Positions 11,901-17,900 of a stretch of DNA of 21,070 nucleotides are shown here, piece by piece. Origin of the DNA: Apostichopus leukothele (taxonomy: Eukaryota; Echinodermata; Holothuroidea; Aspidochirotida; Stichopodidae). The position numbers and the translations under genes are program-made. The notes beneath the pieces are model-generated. The model did not search any database. It worked only from the letters and a program-made list of their open reading frames with translations, and was not told the DNA's origin. The stretch is taken from assembly GCA_010014835.2 (NCBI GenBank), contig JAAAKB020150661.1, forward strand, positions 1 to 21,070, given 5' to 3'. Position 1 is the first letter of the stretch, and the number at the start of each line of letters is the position of its first letter.

Positions 11901-14900
11901 TGTGGAAACTTTTTGGTTTAATATGTTGTTGAGTTTTGTTGGACTACAAAAGAACAAAAAAAAAGTTCATTTATTTCCTACGTTTTACACAACTAGGGAG
12001 AACCCCGACCTAAAAAATTACAGATACCGGTGTTGTTTGTTGCATAAGATATTAAAAATATTTCAACAAAAAGAAGAGACTTTTCATTGCAATTACATTT
12101 CTTTAAGCAATGATTAGCTAGGCTGTAGTGCAACTACCATTTTCCAGCAGTTTTAGTACTGAATGTTAAGTAGACAGAACTTAAATTGTTCATATATGTT
12201 ATAGTCCAAGTAAAAACAGGAAGGAAACTATGAGAGCTAGTAATGTTTTATGTAACTATTCTACTTTTTTGCTATTCACCACATTTTCTATGTCTGGAAT
12301 ACTCCTTTAAGGCTTAACTGATGACATCAGCTTTTCAGTCAAGGCATGAATATTCATGTAGTATTTCTTTAACAGTTCTAATATCACACCCCCCCCCAAA
12401 AAAAAAAAAAAATGCTATTTTTACTTAACACAAACAACCGAGAATCCACAGATGACATCCAACACCTGTGTCCATCAAAAAAAAATTGTAATGAATTGCC
12501 TTGTTTCTGAGGAGATAACCTCATGGTCTTTGTGCTAGACTACATAGTCCAGCCACTTTGATGAATGAGCCAATGCTGTTTAAAGGGTCGTTTCTTAAAA
12601 TATAAAAGTGATACAACAAATACAACCTACAACAGCAGTGGTTTTATTCAAAGCTGCAAGATATCAAACTTAATTTACAGTCTACATTCAACCTTTGACC
12701 TGTATTAGCCTTGTTTTTGGACCATAAAACTGGACAAAGTTGCAACAATGGTCAATAAATGGCAGCATGAATCAGAAGTGAAATATGAAACTTCAGCAAG
12801 CCCTTGAATCTCTTGACTAAGACTTCCTCATAAAAGAAATTGTCTTCATGACCCTTGCACCATACGGTTGTGATTGACTTGTCTGTACTAAATAGAGAAT
12901 GGTGAACAAATTACCTCTCGACAGGAGAACTCCTTACAAGGTAGTTCTTGATCGGGGAAACCATCAAGATCAGTATCCTTGCCACAGACAGTTCCATTTC
13001 CAGCCCATCCAACATGGCACTGAAAAAAAGAAATTTGTGGAATTAAAATATAAATAATTCATATGAATAAAAACAATTGACAAATAAATAAGGGAATGCT
13101 TCAACTAGTACTACTGACCTAACTATCGAAATGCCTGAATTCAGTTTATCCTTTCCCTGTGAGGGCATCCAAGCTTGCTCTAAAATCTAATTATCTGTAC
13201 CATAATTCAGAAAAATTAACAGCAAAACAAAAGGACTGCTATAACTAGTACTACTAAAATGGGATGGATGTATATTTTGCCTTTAACCACACAGGCGCAT
13301 GATCTGATCCTTCATGTACACTTGAAGAGAAATTATACTGGAAGTTTATTGTACTACTTTCAAAATTGGCCGAATCTGTTGCTTCTCAAAACACGCATTG
13401 ACTCTTTTTGTGGAACTTCAACACTTTTCTCAGGAGGGGAGTCAAACTTAGCCTATTTTTCATACATCGACTTTACCCGATAGGATTTGCATCAAAGGCT
13501 ATAAACCAACATTTAATCTGTATTCGACTCTTAACCGAGATGGTGGAATTTACCTCACAGACTTTGCCTCCTCTGTTCTGAATGATGCAATCTGCATTTT
13601 CGTGACAGAGGTTTTGGGAGCCGTCGGGACATATTCTGTCAGGAAAGCAGCCGTCTTCCTGGTTACCGCTGTAGCCGGGGAGACAGTGTCCACAATGGTA
13701 AGAACCCTGAAAGAACATGGTAACCTTGACTGATAAAAAGGCACACAGCTGAGCAGTTATTCATGAAGAAAGAATCAGTCTGATAAAAGGCACACAGCGG
13801 AGCAGTTATTCATAAAGAAAGAATCTGTCTAGTTTGTGAGACCTTGATCTTCCATACCTATATCATCAGGTGGGCAAACAGGTGCCTCAAACTGTTATGT
13901 TGGCTCATGTAATTGCCAAAAATGTTGACAAAAGAAAACACATTCTCATAAAAAGAAAAGAAAAACATCTCGCATTCTGACGATGGCTCTGGAATCTTTA
14001 CAATGTTAACAAGACAAGGGTCACCAGGACAGCAGATTGATTTTGCAACTTTTTTTTAAAGTGAACTATTTTTTCTCCTTTGCATTCCATTTGCCTGGGA
14101 TTGAAAATAAACACTCTACTAATTATGTCAAGATCAATTTGTGGCCTTTGCTAAAAAGATTAAAAGGAATGTGATGAATATTAGGGGCAAAAAGACATAA
14201 TATTTTATCATTTTAGCAATCATTCCCCTTTCAATTTTTAGCTAACTTCTCTGTACAACAACACAACTGAAGAAATCCTGCATTAGAATCCACTTTTAGA
14301 ATGCTTCTTTCTAGAAACTCACTTCTATACAGAGTTTCTCTCTTTACCCGATTAGGACTATCAGAGCCTTTTGTTGTAATCTTCCAATCCTTTCACTCTT
14401 TACTTGGTTCTATATTTTTTCACACTTGATTTTTAATAATGCTTATATTGGATGTTTTATATCTATGATTTATGACTTTCTAAATAATTTTTAAATAACC
14501 TTTCTTAAGTTTTATTCCCTTGTGCTTCCTTTTCATAAATTGTTTTAAAAGTTTATTTAGTGAAATAAACTGAAATATCAAAGAGAAACACACAGAGTAT
14601 CAAGCCATCAAGTAATTAGATGAATATTAGAAAATCAATGTTCTAATAGTAAATTAAATATGGCAGCTCTGCTGGTAGAGGCCAAGAAACTCCCACAAAA
14701 AAACAAATAAACAAAAGAGGCTTAAAAAAAAAATTTGCTTCCTTTTCTTTCAGCATGTGAAAAGCTGTCTTGTAATGCTAAGCTTTGACACAGAATATTA
14801 AGTGTGACCTATACCCCCTAAATTCTTCGTTATTAAAAAAACAATTTTGTTGTAAACTTGTAATGTGCAGATTTGTTTTGCTTTCCCATAAAATTGACTT

Positions 14901-17900
14901 TCAAGGTCGATGTACGCCTGACAATTTCCAGATAATTTGTTCCCTGCTGGTGTTAAGAGCAGGTGACTTGGTTAAAGGTGTCATAGCAAATGCTGATCAG
15001 AAGAGAAGACAAAACTTAAAAAGAGGAACGAGTGTGTTCAATAGAAAACTTAAAATAATGATTTAATGCTATGCTAGACGAAGAACAAGTCAACATATGT
15101 GCAGGCAGAACAGGTGCTTGTTCGATCATCGAATGCTGTAACACGCTGAAAATTACGAGCACAGTTCAGTATGAATGGTTTCACAGTGATTTTTATTAAA
15201 ACTGTTACAACAATTATGTACCAGCTCTGATCGGGTGCCCTTTTTCAAAAGAGCTAACGAATACTCCTAGTTTTATATCGTTCTAAAATTAACCAAAACG
15301 TAGATCGCTCAAGTATAATCTGCAGACATTGGTTTGTTGGCTTCTAAGCTAACACTCACCTATTAATAACTTATTTCATAACATTGCAAACAGCAACTGG
15401 AGTTGAATCTCTGCTTGAGTTTTACACAAGTTTCCCCCCCCCCCCAATAAGGTTTCGAACAGGATAAATATGCTATGAAAGCTAAAAGCCATTTTCTACT
15501 TTCAGGTTATTATCACAAATGGTTGCTAGGGTATATAAATATATACAACTGACGTGATCTGTTGACCATAACTCGATACTTGTCTGTATCGAAGGCTAGC
15601 TATATTTACGGCTCACACAACAGCTTACCTGGTAGTTGTAGCAGGCTGAATTTGGCGTGCAGGTGTTTGGCAGTTCGCACTCGTTAATGTCTGTACAAGG
15701 CTGGCGATGATACAGAGACAAAAAGAGAGAGAAATTGTATGAACGATTTATTACTTTGCGGCTTTGATAAGCCAATAAGGCTTCCTCGCAAGTTCCTGCT
15801 TACAGGAGGATCTAAAATACATACATACATACAATACTGTCAGTTTAGACTAACTGTCCAACTGAAACCAATCTAACGACTGATTAACGGCTAAAGCACT
15901 TGCTTGAGAACAATAATGTTGTGATGGTGGAAGTTCCTCACCTGTTTAGTGTGCCTAGCAGCCTCCAATCCGATTCCGTTGATAGCCACCCCCTTGAACC
16001 CTTCAGGGCAATGTGGGCAGAAGAATCCTGGCACTCTATTTTCACAAGTGACATTCACAAAGCAAGGATTAGATTCCATACACTGTGCAAGAAATGTAAA
16101 AGAAGAAGGGGAAAACAATAGGTAAAATAAAGACTATTTATACAAAATTTAAGATAAATTATAGCTTAAAATCAGTTTATTCATAAAATTATAGCCACTA
16201 TTGGGGGGGGGGGGACGCAATATGAAGTATGGATGTAACAATTTATCATCTTGAAATAAAATAAGTTGTCCAAAGTGGGTCCAAACTGGTTGAGGTTAAT
16301 CATATCCACTGTTTATATATAGTGTTTCCCTAATCCATACGACTCATGCTACTGCTAAAGAGCTTTCCATGACCATTACTAGTACCAAGATGTCTGTCAT
16401 AATTCACATTGACTGGCCCTAAGCTAACAGTGCGGACACCGTTCATGTTCTTTAGTTTGCATCTTCCATTTAACCAACATGCCACAATTCATGTTACTTT
16501 CATTGACGTAAGACAAAGAGTTGTCAAGAACAAGATATATCGGAGGAGTAAAACAAAACGCAATCGAACCTCTACGAATAAACAAATAAGTCAAAAAAGT
16601 AAAATGAGGGAAAGAAAACATTATGGCTTTCATCCCCAATATATTTTGATCATAGCTGGTTACAGATCAGTACCGGCAAAGAAGGAACTTCTAAAGGCTG
16701 CTATAAAGCCAGTCGGGCTTTCTTTCTCCTGTTTCAACGGAAAGTATAAAGCAATCTTGGATTCTAGGAGTATTGTGCATAGATGCAAACAACATCAATG
16801 CACCATTCCTTGGATTATGATACGATTATCTTAAATCAAGGATTTAATACCTCATTGATATCCTCGCATTCTATACCATTGCCACGGTAACCGGTTGGAC
16901 ACGGTCCACATTCTACTCTGTCCATGACTTGTGTTCCGTTCCTGTCTTTGATATCTAGACAAGCCACTCCCGGAAAGCAAGGTTCGTCGGCGCAGGTTAC
17001 AAAGGTTATCTCTGGACCGTTGATTTCGTTCCCTGCTGAGAACGACAAACAGATTTATAGGAATGATCGTTAATATGTTTACATAAGACAGGTTGAGAAC
17101 AACAACAGATGGGTAAGGAACAATAGTAATTAGGTAAGCAGTAGATGAAGTATTTGGAATGTCAACAGAAACAACAGATGTTAGGGAACAATAGTACTTA
17201 GGTAAGCAGTAGATCAATTATTAGAAATGTCAAACAGAAACAACAGATATTGGGGAACAATAGTAATTAGGTAAGCAGTAGATGAATTATTAGGAATGGC
17301 AAACAGAAACAACAGATGGATAAGGAACAATAGTAATAAGGTAAGCAGTAGATGAATTATTAAGAATGTCAACAGAAACGACAGATATTAGGGAACAATA
17401 GTAATTAGGAAAGCAGTAGATGAATTATTAGGTATGTCAAACAGAAACATCAGATGCCATGGAACAATAGTAATTAGTTAAGTAGTAGATGAATTATTAC
17501 AAATGTCAACAGAATCAACAGAAGGAACAATAGTAATTAGGTAAGTAGTCAATGAGTTATTAGGAACAGTCGTAAATTGTTTAACATGGACGGATTATAT
17601 CAGAACAACAGAATGATTAGGAACAATAATAGTAAATAACTTAAAAGTAGATGGATTTAGATCAACAACAGATAGAATAAGTGAAAGAGCAAATTGATTT
17701 GAGAACAACAGGAAAAGGATCAAGGACAACAATGATCAGAAAACAATGGCATTTTGGGAATGTAGCTACAATTGACCCGAAAGAAACAATTATTTAATAA
17801 ATATTACACTGAATAAATGCTTCCTTTTCTAAATATCTGTCTTGAATAAAAGCTGACATGCTTTTGACAGTATGTATTTAAGGTTTGTGACTCGCAAAAT

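Noticed and set aside
14785-15066. 93-codon plus-strand open frame in the large intron between exons 7 and 6
   Set aside because: No motif or family resemblance and no splice-compatible partners; treated as chance.
16409-16834. 141-codon plus-strand open frame, antisense in the intron between exons 5 and 4
   Set aside because: No recognisable domain, signal or repeat. Composition is like intronic DNA, and it ends just short of exon 4. Length is within chance for this amount of sequence.
17100-17760. CRISPR-like array
   Set aside because: Units vary in length and sequence along their whole extent with no constant repeat and unique spacer pattern; the host is clearly eukaryotic. It is a minisatellite.
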